A stretch of 51,654 nt of DNA. Origin: Hydrotalea sp. (GTDB taxonomy: Bacteria; Pseudomonadota; Alphaproteobacteria; JASGCL01). A program made the translations under genes and the position numbers. Location of the stretch: NCBI GenBank assembly GCA_030054115.1, contig JASGCL010000003.1, positions 18,134 through 69,787 on the forward strand. The letters are read 5' to 3'. Below the pieces are notes generated by a model. That model was not told where the DNA came from, ran no database searches, and saw only the letters and a program-made list of their open reading frames with translations. Below, piece by piece: positions 9,253 through 18,209 of the stretch; the first letter of the stretch is position 1, and every line of letters starts with the position of its first letter.

Positions 9253-9281
9253 CCAGACCAGTAATAATAAAAACCAAAATC

Positions 9282-10577
9282 ATGAGCAATATTCAATCGG
9301 TGCGTGGCACCCAAGATTTTATTGGCAAAAGATCGGCCAAATTGGCCACCGTGGTGGCGCGGGCGCGGCGCATCGCCGAGCTTTATAATTATCAAGAAAT
9401 CATCACACCGCTTATCGAATCGGTGCAGGTTTTTACCGAATCGCTGGGCCAGGAATCGGATATTATTCACAAGGAAATGTTTGTCTTTGAGGATAGGGGC
9501 GGGGATAAAATCTGCCTGCGCCCCGAAAACACCGCCGGCGTCATGCGGGCATTTGTTGAAAATGGTTTGCAACAACAATTGCCCTGCAAGTTTTTTTATC
9601 ACGGGCCGATGTTTCGTTACGAACGGCCGCAACGTGGTCGTTATCGCCAATTTCACCAATTTGGCGTCGAGTATTTACACGCGCCGCAATCATCGGCCGC
9701 GACCGCGATGGTCGACGCCGAGGTCATCACCCTCGGCCATGGTTTTTTAACTGGGCTTGGCATTGGTGATTACCGCTTGGAAATAAATTCCTTGGGGAGC
9801 CGCGAATCGCGCGTCGCCTACCGCGCCGCCCTGGTCGATTATTTTAATCCCTACAAAAACGATTTGTCGGCCGATTCAAAAATGCGTTTGCAACAAAATC
9901 CCCTGCGCATATTGGATTCAAAAGATGAGGGCGATAAAAAATTGGTGGCCGGCGCGCCGCATTTAAAAAACTATTATGATAAAGAATCGGCCGAGAAATT
10001 TGCCGCGCTACAGGCTTTATTAACCGACGCCAAGATTCCCTTCGCCGTTAACCAACAATTGGTGCGCGGATTGGATTATTATTGCCACACGGCGTTTGAA
10101 TTTGTCACCCAACAATTGGGGGCGCAGGGCACCATCTTGGCCGGCGGGCGTTACGACGATTTGCCGGCAATGTTCGGGGCAAGGGACGTGCGCGGCGTTG
10201 GCTTCGCCGCCGGCCTGGAGCGTTTGTTGGAGCTATTGCCGGATGATGCGGTTCAGGAATCGCCCTTATTGTTCCTCTGCCCGATAGGCGATAAATCATT
10301 GGCCAAGGTCGCCGGCGTGGCGATGCAATTGCGCAACGCCGGTTTGCGGGTTGAAATTGGCCTCAGCGGCGATATCAAAAAATCCCTGAGCCGCGCCAAC
10401 AAATTAAACGCCGCGGTGGCCATCATTTTTGGCGATGACGAGTTGGCAAAGAATCAATTTCAATATAAAAATTTACAACAAAATACCGAACAAAGCACTC
10501 AGGAAAACCAACAGGCAACCAAGCAAGAAACCATGGGCTTAAGCGATATCATCGCCAAAGCAAAAAAAATAGCGTAA
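9282..10577 (+). CDS. hisS: Histidyl-tRNA synthetase
   Basis: Class II aminoacyl-tRNA synthetase that charges tRNA-His. 431 residues, close to the E. coli enzyme. It begins VRGTQDF, has motif 2 in the stretch HGPMFRYERPQRGRYRQFHQ, the histidine-specific RGLDYYCHTAFEF (His-A region, about 261-273) and the motif 3 AAGLERLLELL preceded by AGGRYDDL. The C-terminal anticodon-binding domain runs from about 325. The last ~40 residues are Gln/Asn/Lys-rich. The cognate tRNA-His gene lies in the same window at 42.1 kb. It lies between ispG and prfA with short gaps (29 and 17 bp), so co-transcription is likely. Confidence 0.97.
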   Translation: MSNIQSVRGTQDFIGKRSAKLATVVARARRIAELYNYQEIITPLIESVQVFTESLGQESDIIHKEMFVFEDRGGDKICLRPENTAGVMRAFVENGLQQQLPCKFFYHGPMFRYERPQRGRYRQFHQFGVEYLHAPQSSAATAMVDAEVITLGHGFLTGLGIGDYRLEINSLGSRESRVAYRAALVDYFNPYKNDLSADSKMRLQQNPLRILDSKDEGDKKLVAGAPHLKNYYDKESAEKFAALQALLTDAKIPFAVNQQLVRGLDYYCHTAFEFVTQQLGAQGTILAGGRYDDLPAMFGARDVRGVGFAAGLERLLELLPDDAVQESPLLFLCPIGDKSLAKVAGVAMQLRNAGLRVEIGLSGDIKKSLSRANKLNAAVAIIFGDDELAKNQFQYKNLQQNTEQSTQENQQATKQETMGLSDIIAKAKKIA

Positions 10578-10594
10578 AGGATAAATAAAAAAAA

Positions 10595-11716
10595 ATGAGC
10601 GACGCAAAAAAAACCACCAACCCATTTGACAATTATGTCAACCAACGATTGGCCTATTACCAAGAATTGCAGGACAAAATGGTCAAGGGCGACACTACCG
10701 GTTTCAAGGGTATGGGCGGCCTGGCCAAGGAATTATCGTCGCTGGCCAAAATTGTGCCCGACATGGAAAAATACCTGCGCATGGTAAAATCACTGCAGGA
10801 TTGCGACGAGATGTTAGCCGATAAAACATTAGACCAGGAGATGCGCGCCGTGGCGACTCAGGAAAAAGAGGAATTAACGCCGCAATTGCCGGTTCTGCGC
10901 CACGAGCTCGAATTGGAATTGATTCCCAGCGACGAAGACGACAATATCGATTCCTTAATCGTTGAGGTGCGGGCCGGCACCGGCGGGTTGGAGGCGGCCT
11001 TGTTCGCCGGCGACCTCCTCGCCATGTATCGCCGTTACGCCGAAAAAAATGGCTGGCGGTTTGAAACCATCGATATCAGCGAAAATGACCTGGGCGGCTT
11101 GGCGACCGGTTCGGCCTCGATAAAGGGGGAGGGAGCTTTCGAGCGGATGAAGTTCGAGGGCGGCGTGCACCGCGTGCAACGGGTGCCGGTTACCGAAAAC
11201 GCCGGGCGGGTTCATACCTCAACCGCGACAGTGGCGATTTTGCCCGAGCCGGAGGAGGTCGAAATCACCATCAGCCCCGAGGATTTGCGGGTCGATACCT
11301 ATCGGTCGCAAGGCGCCGGCGGCCAACATGTTAACACGACGGATTCGGCGGTGCGGATTACCCACTTGCCGTCGGGCGTGGCGGTGGCCTGCCAAACCGA
11401 AAAATCGCAACATAAAAACCGGGCGCAGGCGATGCGCCTCCTCCGCGCGCGGTTGTTCGAGCATCAGCGCGAGGAAAAAATGAAAAAACGCACCGCGGCA
11501 CGCCGTTTGATGGTCGGGTCGGGCGAACGGGCGGAAAAAATTAGAACCTATAACTTCCCCGAGGGCCGCGTCTCCGACCATCGCATTAAATTAACCCTTT
11601 ACAAATTAAATGAAATCATGCAGGGTTCGGCGCTGGATGACGTCATCGAGCCGTTGATAAAAACCGATAAGGAAGAAAGACTATCAAGTTTCTTAACCCA
11701 GTTGGAAACGCAATAA
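10595..11716 (+). CDS. prfA: Peptide chain release factor 1
   Basis: Reads UAA and UAG stop codons and triggers peptide release on the ribosome. The codon-recognition tripeptide is PVT (198-200, in VHRVQRVPVTENAGRVHTS), the PxT form of RF1 rather than the SPF of RF2. The catalytic GGQ is at 242-244 within RSQGAGGQHVNTTDSAVRI. The N-terminal helical domain is complete. 373 residues is slightly longer than E. coli RF1 (360), with a short N-terminal extension. In many proteobacteria the methyltransferase gene prmC follows prfA; here lepB follows after 30 bp instead. Confidence 0.97.
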   Translation: MSDAKKTTNPFDNYVNQRLAYYQELQDKMVKGDTTGFKGMGGLAKELSSLAKIVPDMEKYLRMVKSLQDCDEMLADKTLDQEMRAVATQEKEELTPQLPVLRHELELELIPSDEDDNIDSLIVEVRAGTGGLEAALFAGDLLAMYRRYAEKNGWRFETIDISENDLGGLATGSASIKGEGAFERMKFEGGVHRVQRVPVTENAGRVHTSTATVAILPEPEEVEITISPEDLRVDTYRSQGAGGQHVNTTDSAVRITHLPSGVAVACQTEKSQHKNRAQAMRLLRARLFEHQREEKMKKRTAARRLMVGSGERAEKIRTYNFPEGRVSDHRIKLTLYKLNEIMQGSALDDVIEPLIKTDKEERLSSFLTQLETQ

Positions 11717-11746
11717 GCAAAAAATAGTTTTTAAAGGGCACAACCA

Positions 11747-12583
11747 ATGCATTTATCGATAGTTATTTATCTTTTATTATTTCTGGTGCTAGTTGATTTC
11801 GCGGTGCGGCATGTGCGCGGCCACGGGTTTTTTTCAAAAAAAATCGAACAAAAATACGACCTCGGGTTTTTTTTCGCGCAAATTTTTCTTTTGGTCATGG
11901 CGTTTCGCGCCCTGTTGTTTGAACCGTTCGTTATTCCCTCGTCATCGATGGTGCCAAACCTATTGATTGGTGATTATATTTTGGTTAATAAAATGAGCTA
12001 CGGCTATGGCAAATACAGCCTGCCGCTAGAACCGGTGGATTTTGCCGGCCGCATTTTTGGCACCGAGGTTAAACGCGGCGATGTGGTGGTGTTTCGCTTC
12101 CCCCCCAACCCGAAAGAAAGTTACGTCAAACGCATCGTCGGCCTGCCCGGGGATACGTTGCAGATGAAAAAGGGCATCCTATGGGTAAATGGCAAACCAT
12201 TGCCACGCACGGCGATTGAAGATTATGGCATGGACGATAATAATGACATGAGCGTTCAACAATTTAAGGAAACCATTCCCCGCAATTATAAGGATAATGG
12301 CCTCGTAAAATCCTATAACGTCATCCAACTAAACGGTAACCAGGGGGAATTGGCCAATACCGCCCCCTATGTGGTGCCGGCAGGCCAGTATTTTGGCGTG
12401 GGTGATAATCGTGACAATTCGCTTGATAGCCGCGTTCTGCCGCCCTTTGGCGTTGGTTTTATTCCGCGCGAAAACATCATCGGTCGCGTCGCCTGCGTGT
12501 TATTTTCCACCAATAAAAATGATAACAAAACATCGTTTGGCTGGTCGTTGCGCTTCAAGCGATTTTTTTCGGTGGTGCAATAA
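11747..12583 (+). CDS. lepB: Signal peptidase I
   Basis: Membrane-anchored serine protease that removes Sec/Tat signal peptides on the periplasmic side. An N-terminal transmembrane segment lies at about 4-20 and a second at about 40-56. The catalytic Ser67 is in FVIPSSSMVP, the general base Lys128 in SYVKRIVGLPGD, and the conserved GVGDNRDNSLDSR motif near residue 220. 278 residues is normal for alphaproteobacteria. The gene is followed by rnc and era, the common lepB-rnc-era order, with gaps of 58 and 13 bp. Confidence 0.96.
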   Translation: MHLSIVIYLLLFLVLVDFAVRHVRGHGFFSKKIEQKYDLGFFFAQIFLLVMAFRALLFEPFVIPSSSMVPNLLIGDYILVNKMSYGYGKYSLPLEPVDFAGRIFGTEVKRGDVVVFRFPPNPKESYVKRIVGLPGDTLQMKKGILWVNGKPLPRTAIEDYGMDDNNDMSVQQFKETIPRNYKDNGLVKSYNVIQLNGNQGELANTAPYVVPAGQYFGVGDNRDNSLDSRVLPPFGVGFIPRENIIGRVACVLFSTNKNDNKTSFGWSLRFKRFFSVVQ

Positions 12584-12641
12584 TTAAAAGGCAAATAGGT
12601 TATGAGCCATCGTTGTCCCCAAATCATGAAGCAATATAACA

Positions 12642-13334
12642 ATGAAAGATAAAGTTTTTCTGGAGCTAATAAACCTCGCCATTGGTATCGATTTCAATAT
12701 AGACCACGAGCCGCTGTTGCGCCAGGCCTTCACCCACCCCAGCGCAAAGCATGAGGGCAATTACGAACGATTGGAATTTTTGGGCGACCGCGTGTTGGGG
12801 TTGGTGATGGCGCGTTGGCTGTATGAACTATACCCCGAGCAAAAGGAGGGTTTTTTATCCATTGCCTCGGCCCGCATGGTATCGACCGACACATTATATA
12901 GCGTCGCCAGCAAATTGGGTTTGGCGGCGTTGCTGGAAACGAAAATTCCAAACAAACTTGGCGAGCGCGCCATCGAATCGGCGATGGTGAATAGCCTTGA
13001 AGCCTTTTTGGCCGCGCTCTATATAAGCAAGGGGATGGAGGTGGTCGAATCCTTTGTCAGAAAACATTGGCAAGAATTTTTGGTCGAGGCCGAGGGGACA
13101 ATCAACAACCCACGCGGCCAATTGCAAGAATGGTTGCAGGCAAGGAAGTTACCGCCGCCGAGTTACAAATTATTGTCGACCGGCGGTAGCGACCATGAGC
13201 CAACCTTTGCCGTTGAATTGGAAACGGGGGTGCCGTCGGTTGGCGTTATCACCGCGACCGCCAAAACAAAAAAATTGGCCATGAGCAAGGCGGCAACCCA
13301 AGCCATGACGATTATTAAAAAACTAGATTTATAA
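12642..13334 (+). CDS. rnc: Ribonuclease III
   Basis: Double-strand-specific endoribonuclease for rRNA and mRNA processing. The endonuclease domain has the signature YERLEFLGDRVLG (catalytic E45, D49) and VNSLEAFLAALY (E120). Asn117 takes the place of E. coli Asp114, a substitution common in the family. The C-terminal dsRNA-binding domain starts near 155 with NPRGQLQEWLQARKLPPPSY and contains the late ATAKTKKLAMSKAATQAM helix. 230 residues, full length. It sits between lepB and era in a forward cluster. Confidence 0.97.
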   Translation: MKDKVFLELINLAIGIDFNIDHEPLLRQAFTHPSAKHEGNYERLEFLGDRVLGLVMARWLYELYPEQKEGFLSIASARMVSTDTLYSVASKLGLAALLETKIPNKLGERAIESAMVNSLEAFLAALYISKGMEVVESFVRKHWQEFLVEAEGTINNPRGQLQEWLQARKLPPPSYKLLSTGGSDHEPTFAVELETGVPSVGVITATAKTKKLAMSKAATQAMTIIKKLDL

Positions 13335-13347
13335 TGAAAGAAAAAAA

Positions 13348-14301
13348 ATGATAAAGGATAAAAATTCTAATCAAGAAGCGGATAAAAAAACTGATAGCAA
13401 CAGCGATAAACAATTTGGCGTGGTAGCGTTGCTGGGCGCGCCCAACGCGGGGAAATCAACCCTGGCCAATGTTTTGACCGGCCAAAAAGTTTCCATCGTC
13501 AGCCGCAAACCACAAACCACACGTTTTCGCCTGACGGCGATTGTCGAATCGGGCGGGGCGCAGATGGCGCTTATCGATACGCCGGGTATTTTTAACGCCA
13601 AGGATAGTTTTGACCGGCAAATGGTCAAGGCGGCATGGCAGGCCTTGGAGCGGGTCGATTGCGCGGTGTTGCTTATCGCCGCCGACAGCGGCCTGACGCC
13701 CAATGTGTTGCATATTTTATCGCAGTTGGAAAAAAACAAGGCGTCGGTTATCGCGGTGCTGAACAAAATTGATAAGGTAAAAAAAGAACAATTGCTTTCC
13801 TTGGCCGAAAAAATAGAAAAAGAATCATCGGTCGAACGGGTGTTGATGATATCGGCCTTGAAAAAAGATGGCACCAGCGATTTGTTAAAATTGTTGGTTA
13901 GCCGATTGCCGCAGGGGGCATGGCATTACGACAGCGACCAAGCCAGCGACCTACCTGACCGATTATTTGCCGCGGAAATTTTGCGCGAGCAATTGTTTAA
14001 TTATTTGCATCAAGAATTACCCTATCGCTTGGGGGTCGAAACCGAAAGTTGGAAGGTCGAAAAAAATAATAAAACAAACAAAACCACCCTCCATATTCAT
14101 CAAACAATTCACATCGAAAAGGAAAATCACCGGCCGATGATATTGGGGCGTGGTGGGCAGAATATGAAAACCATCGCCAGTCGCGCGCGCCAACAGATGG
14201 AGGAGCTATTCGAGCAAAAGGTTTTTCTAAAAATCTTCATCCGCCTGACGCCCGATTGGCGCGAAAAACACGACGCCACCGAATTTGGCTTTGGCTTGTA
14301 A
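13348..14301 (+). CDS. era: GTPase Era
   Basis: Ribosome-associated GTPase needed for 30S maturation and binding the 3' end of 16S rRNA. G1 is GAPNAGKS (30-37), the switch region KPQTTRFR, G3 DTPGIF, G4 NKIDK; a C-terminal KH domain carries LGRGGQNMKTIASRARQQM. A 20-residue Lys/Asp/Asn-rich N-terminal extension precedes the G domain. 317 residues against about 300 in E. coli. It ends the forward cluster; recO, often next in related genomes, is absent and the gene converges on the ornithine decarboxylase with only 24 bp between them. Confidence 0.97.
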   Translation: MIKDKNSNQEADKKTDSNSDKQFGVVALLGAPNAGKSTLANVLTGQKVSIVSRKPQTTRFRLTAIVESGGAQMALIDTPGIFNAKDSFDRQMVKAAWQALERVDCAVLLIAADSGLTPNVLHILSQLEKNKASVIAVLNKIDKVKKEQLLSLAEKIEKESSVERVLMISALKKDGTSDLLKLLVSRLPQGAWHYDSDQASDLPDRLFAAEILREQLFNYLHQELPYRLGVETESWKVEKNNKTNKTTLHIHQTIHIEKENHRPMILGRGGQNMKTIASRARQQMEELFEQKVFLKIFIRLTPDWREKHDATEFGFGL

Positions 14302-14325
14302 AGGCGACCAAGGCCAGCAACGATA

Positions 14326-15480
14326 TTAAATGGTGTAGATATGAATCGGCGCGAAGCCGTTAAAATTGAGCGACGACATGCTACCGCTGTAACTGCCGGT
14401 ATTGATAAACACCAATCGGTCGCCAGGTTTTAAATCGCGTGGCAGGTCATATTTCGCCTTGCTATAAAGCGTATCCCAGCTATCACAGGTCGGCCCGGCC
14501 AAAATCATCGGTTCGGTCGGCCCAGGAATTGGTTGTAGCGGCGCAATAACATGTTGCGCCGTTGGGTCGATGGCCTCAAACAAGCCGTTATAAACCCCAA
14601 GGTCGATATACAACCACTCGCCGCTGTTTTCTTTGTGGCTTTTTAAAATAACCTCGGCGACTGAAATGGCGGCCTCGGCCACCAGGGCGCGGCCAGGTTC
14701 GATAAGGTAATAAATTTTTTGGTCGCCGAATAGTTTTTTTATTTCGGCGGCGATATCGGCACCGATGGCGTCGATGCTCATGGTGTTTTCATCGTTGCGA
14801 TAACGGGCGGGGTAGCCGCCACCCAGGTTGATAAGGTCAAGCATGATGCCGCGCGCCGCCAGGGCATCAAAAATTTCCTTTACCGTTTTCAAGGCATTTA
14901 GCCACGGGGCGGACAACCGCGCCTGCGACCCCACGTGGAACGAAACGCCGCGCGGCACCAGGCCCAATTCACGGGCGCGGCTTAATAATTCAATCGTTTC
15001 GGCGGGGGTGGTGCCAAATTTGTGGTTTAGCGGGTAGCCCGAGCCCGTGCCATCATGCAGAATGCGGCAATAAACGCCGACATCGGTCAGCCCGAGGGCT
15101 TTGGCTTCATCCGCAATTTTTTTTAATTCCATATCTGAATCCATCGCGAACAGGCGGATGCCCTTCGCCAGGGCGGCCTTAATCGCCGATGATTTTTTTA
15201 TCGTCGAGCCATAGGATAATTTGTCGGGCGTTGCACCATGCGACAACACTTGGTCGATTTCTTCGATAGAGGCAGTATCAAAATAACTCCCCAAGGAGAC
15301 CAATTTCTTAACAACCTCATCATTGGGGTTTGATTTGACCGCGTAATAGATATTGGCAAAGGATAAATGGTCGCGAAATTTTTTATACTGCTCGGCCACC
15401 AGTTCAAGGTCGATAACTTGGAACGGCGTGGGGAGTTTTTCGTTTCCCAGAAGGAATTTTTTTTGTTTTTCGCTTAACAT
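14326..15480 (-). CDS. Type III PLP-dependent ornithine/lysine decarboxylase
   Basis: Fold-type III (alanine racemase-like) decarboxylase making putrescine from ornithine, possibly also cadaverine from lysine. The PLP Lys49 lies in IYYAVKSNPN, followed by FDTASIEEID, GVSFHVGSQ (178-186), the glycine loop NLGGGYP (218-224), IEPGRALVAEA (260-270) and the catalytic AGPTCDSWD with Cys332. The CDS motif and 384-residue length match bacterial ornithine decarboxylase and not LysA, which is separately encoded at 45.1 kb. It diverges from the serine hydrolase cluster across 156 bp containing two TATAAT hexamers (15544-15549, 15555-15560). It may supply putrescine to the PuuA-like enzyme at the window start. 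Confidence 0.9.
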   Translation of the reverse strand: MLSEKQKKFLLGNEKLPTPFQVIDLELVAEQYKKFRDHLSFANIYYAVKSNPNDEVVKKLVSLGSYFDTASIEEIDQVLSHGATPDKLSYGSTIKKSSAIKAALAKGIRLFAMDSDMELKKIADEAKALGLTDVGVYCRILHDGTGSGYPLNHKFGTTPAETIELLSRARELGLVPRGVSFHVGSQARLSAPWLNALKTVKEIFDALAARGIMLDLINLGGGYPARYRNDENTMSIDAIGADIAAEIKKLFGDQKIYYLIEPGRALVAEAAISVAEVILKSHKENSGEWLYIDLGVYNGLFEAIDPTAQHVIAPLQPIPGPTEPMILAGPTCDSWDTLYSKAKYDLPRDLKPGDRLVFINTGSYSGSMSSLNFNGFAPIHIYTI

Positions 15481-15636
15481 TTCGCTCTCATAGCATTTTT
15501 GACATTCAAAAACAATATAACAATAACGAAAAGATTCTGCTTGTATAATAAAACTATAATGCTAGATTTAAATAGTTGTGGGTCAAATAAATAATGACCA
15601 TGATTAGATTAGAACAATATAGGGAGGACAAACTAT

Positions 15637-16929
15637 ATGATAAAAAAAATAGAGAATGACATAATGAATAACACAACAAACAATGCGAAACTTGGCGGGG
15701 GCGCAATGGACACAATAGCGGCCTACGCCAACGACCGGCCGCAACCGCCCATCATGCAGGGCAAGCCAATTCCGCAAGAATGGCGAATCAATTTAAAAAA
15801 TTGGGATATGCCGCCCTATAACCGCTGGTCATTTAATCATTGCAGTGAAATTATTCCCTCGGCGGTAATTGCGCGCGATGAAAAAAATGCTTTATTTTTT
15901 CCGACGGCACCACAAAACCTTGAAGGGTTAACCTTTACCAATAGCCGCGGCGTCAAGACCAGCATGCAGGATTATTTGGAAAAGGGTTTTGTCGATGCCT
16001 TTTTGGTTTATCACAAGGGTAAAATTATTTTTGAAAAATACTTTGCCTTCACCAACCAGCGCAGTTGTCATTTGATGCAATCGATGGGCAAATCGATTGT
16101 CGGCGCGATCGGCCAAAAATTAAAAGACGATAAGATATTGCATGGCGACATGTTGGTGGAAAAGGTTTTGCCCGAGCTTAAAGGAACAGCCTACGGCGGC
16201 GCGACCATCCAGCATCTGATGGACATGAGAAGCGGCATAAGTTTTTCTGAAAATTATGATGAGATGGACGACATCGCAAGCGATTGTTACGCGCTTGATG
16301 CCGCCAATGGGTGGAAGCCAAATGATGGTCGCCACCCCAAGGACAATTATAGCTTGATGCAAACTTATAAAAAGCTAATATCACCCCCCGGGGAACAAGT
16401 AGTCTATCGTTCAACCGATACCGACGTCGCCACCCACTGCTTCGAAAAACTAACCGGCAAAAAAATTGCCGAATTGATTTCCGAATTTTTTTGGCGACCA
16501 ATGGGGGCGGAGGCCGATGCCGCCATCGCCGTTGACCCGATGGGTTATGGCATCGGTTGCGGTGGCATGTCGGCACGGGCGGTTGATATGTTAAAATTTG
16601 GCGTTATGATGACCGAGGATGGGGTTGTCAACGGCAAGCAATTGTTATCGGCGGCGCGGGTTGCCGAATGTTACGACCCGTCACCTTACCCATTTGATAA
16701 AAAAAATGAGGAGATAACCCCGTGCGGTGGTTATAAAAACTTTTTTTGGATAAAGGATGTTGCGCCGCCGGTTATTATGTGTAGCGGCGTGTTTGGCCAA
16801 AATGTCATCATGGATAAAGAAAAGGACATGGTGATAGTGCAATTTGCCACCAGCCCAACCTATTACAATGTCGACGAATGGCACGATGTAATGTTGTTGA
16901 GCGAGGCCATCAGCAAAAACCTTGCTTAG
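15637..16929 (+). CDS. Serine hydrolase, beta-lactamase class C / NylB-like, copy 1
   Basis: PF00144-type serine hydrolase resembling 6-aminohexanoate-dimer hydrolases (EII/NylB). The nucleophile motif SxxK is SMGK (S149-K152), the second-motif tyrosine is Y257 in VVYRSTDTDV, followed by FWRPMGAEADA and a GVFGQ stretch at the position of the KTG motif. There is no signal peptide, so it should be cytoplasmic, unlike AmpC. The true substrate is unknown: amide, ester or peptide. The ATG at 15637 has a strong AGGGAGG (15621-15627); a downstream in-frame ATG would remove only a nonconserved leader. Compared with copies 2 and 3 it has about 25 extra N-terminal residues before the shared QPPIM(x)GKP motif. 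First of three tandem paralogues. Confidence 0.85.
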   Translation: MIKKIENDIMNNTTNNAKLGGGAMDTIAAYANDRPQPPIMQGKPIPQEWRINLKNWDMPPYNRWSFNHCSEIIPSAVIARDEKNALFFPTAPQNLEGLTFTNSRGVKTSMQDYLEKGFVDAFLVYHKGKIIFEKYFAFTNQRSCHLMQSMGKSIVGAIGQKLKDDKILHGDMLVEKVLPELKGTAYGGATIQHLMDMRSGISFSENYDEMDDIASDCYALDAANGWKPNDGRHPKDNYSLMQTYKKLISPPGEQVVYRSTDTDVATHCFEKLTGKKIAELISEFFWRPMGAEADAAIAVDPMGYGIGCGGMSARAVDMLKFGVMMTEDGVVNGKQLLSAARVAECYDPSPYPFDKKNEEITPCGGYKNFFWIKDVAPPVIMCSGVFGQNVIMDKEKDMVIVQFATSPTYYNVDEWHDVMLLSEAISKNLA

Positions 16930-16953
16930 GCGTGTCTATGGTTTTTTTTATAA

Positions 16954-18174
16954 ATGACGATGAAAAAAATTTTTACTAATAACCAACCGCAACCGCCCAT
17001 CATGCGGGGCAAACCCGTCCCGCAGGAATGGCGGGTCAATCTGGAAAATTGGGATTCGCCGCCCTATAACCGCTGGGCATTTAGCCATTGCAACGAAATC
17101 ATGCCGTCGGCGATAATCGCGCGCGATGAAAAAAACGCGTTGTTTTTTCCAAAAAAATTGCAAGATTTATCGACGGTGCCTTTTACCGATAACCAGGGGC
17201 AGGCCATGACCCTGGAGGCTTACCTTAGCAACGGCTTCACCGACGCCTATGTGGTTTATCATAAGGGGGCAATTGTTTTTGAAAAATATTTTGCCTTCAC
17301 CACCGCCACCAGCCGGCATTTGATGCAATCGATGAGCAAATCATTGGTTGGCGCGGTGGCGCAAAAATTAAAGGCCGAAAAAATCTTGCGTGGCGACATG
17401 TTGGTAGAAGACATCTTGCCCGAGATGAAAAAAACCGGCTACGCCGGCGCGACAATGCAACAGGCGATGGATATGCGCACCGGCATCGATTTTAAAGAAA
17501 CCTATTTTGAAAACCCATTGCAGGGCGATTGTTTTGATTTGGACGTCGCCAGCGGTTGGAAACCGAACCCTGGCAATATTGCATCGGATAATTTTTCATT
17601 ACTCCAAACCTACAAAAAACAAATCTTCGCCCATGGCCACGACATGATTTATCGTTGCGTTGAAACCGACGTGGTGACCCATTGCATCGAAAAACTAACC
17701 GGTAAAAAAATTGCCGAATTGGTTTCTGAATTTTTCTGGCGACCGATGGGGGCGGAGGGTGACGCCTTCTTCACCGTCGATTCCCACGGCTATGGCATCG
17801 GGTCGGGTGGGGCCTGCGCCCGCGCGGTTGATATGTTAAAATTCGGCGTTATGATGGCGGAGGGCGGGGTTATCAACGGCAAACAACTACTGCCCGAATC
17901 ATTGGTCGCCGAATGTTACAACCCGGCGCCTTACCAATTTGATAAAAAACACCCGGAGTTAACCCCCTGCGGCGGTTACAAGAATTTTTTCTGGATTAAT
18001 GACCAATCGCCGCAGGTGATTTTATGCTCGGGCGTGTTTGGCCAATTGGTTTACATCGACAAAACCAACGACGTAGTGATTACCGCCTTTAGCAGTTGGC
18101 CGACCCACGGCACCGATAATGGCTGGGTCGATTCGCTTCTGGCAAGCGAAGCCATCGTTAATGCGCTATCCTAA
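16954..18174 (+). CDS. Serine hydrolase, beta-lactamase class C / NylB-like, copy 2
   Basis: Paralogue of the preceding gene, 24 bp downstream. It shares the N-terminal QPPIMRGKPVPQEWRVNLEN block, the nucleophile motif SMSK (S126-K129), Y233 in MIYRCVETDV, the FFWRPMGAEGDAF block and the GYGIGSGGACARAVDMLKFG segment, plus SGVFGQLVYIDK near the end. 406 residues, no signal peptide. The conserved catalytic residues suggest an active enzyme. No clear Shine-Dalgarno is seen; two nearby ATGs (16954, 16960) compete. By eye, well over half of aligned residues match the other two copies, with the variable part in the central segment around residues 180-210, which could tune the substrate. Confidence 0.85.
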   Translation: MTMKKIFTNNQPQPPIMRGKPVPQEWRVNLENWDSPPYNRWAFSHCNEIMPSAIIARDEKNALFFPKKLQDLSTVPFTDNQGQAMTLEAYLSNGFTDAYVVYHKGAIVFEKYFAFTTATSRHLMQSMSKSLVGAVAQKLKAEKILRGDMLVEDILPEMKKTGYAGATMQQAMDMRTGIDFKETYFENPLQGDCFDLDVASGWKPNPGNIASDNFSLLQTYKKQIFAHGHDMIYRCVETDVVTHCIEKLTGKKIAELVSEFFWRPMGAEGDAFFTVDSHGYGIGSGGACARAVDMLKFGVMMAEGGVINGKQLLPESLVAECYNPAPYQFDKKHPELTPCGGYKNFFWINDQSPQVILCSGVFGQLVYIDKTNDVVITAFSSWPTHGTDNGWVDSLLASEAIVNALS

Positions 18175-18209
18175 ATTACTTGTCCTAAATTATTTGTCAT
18201 CAATAAAGA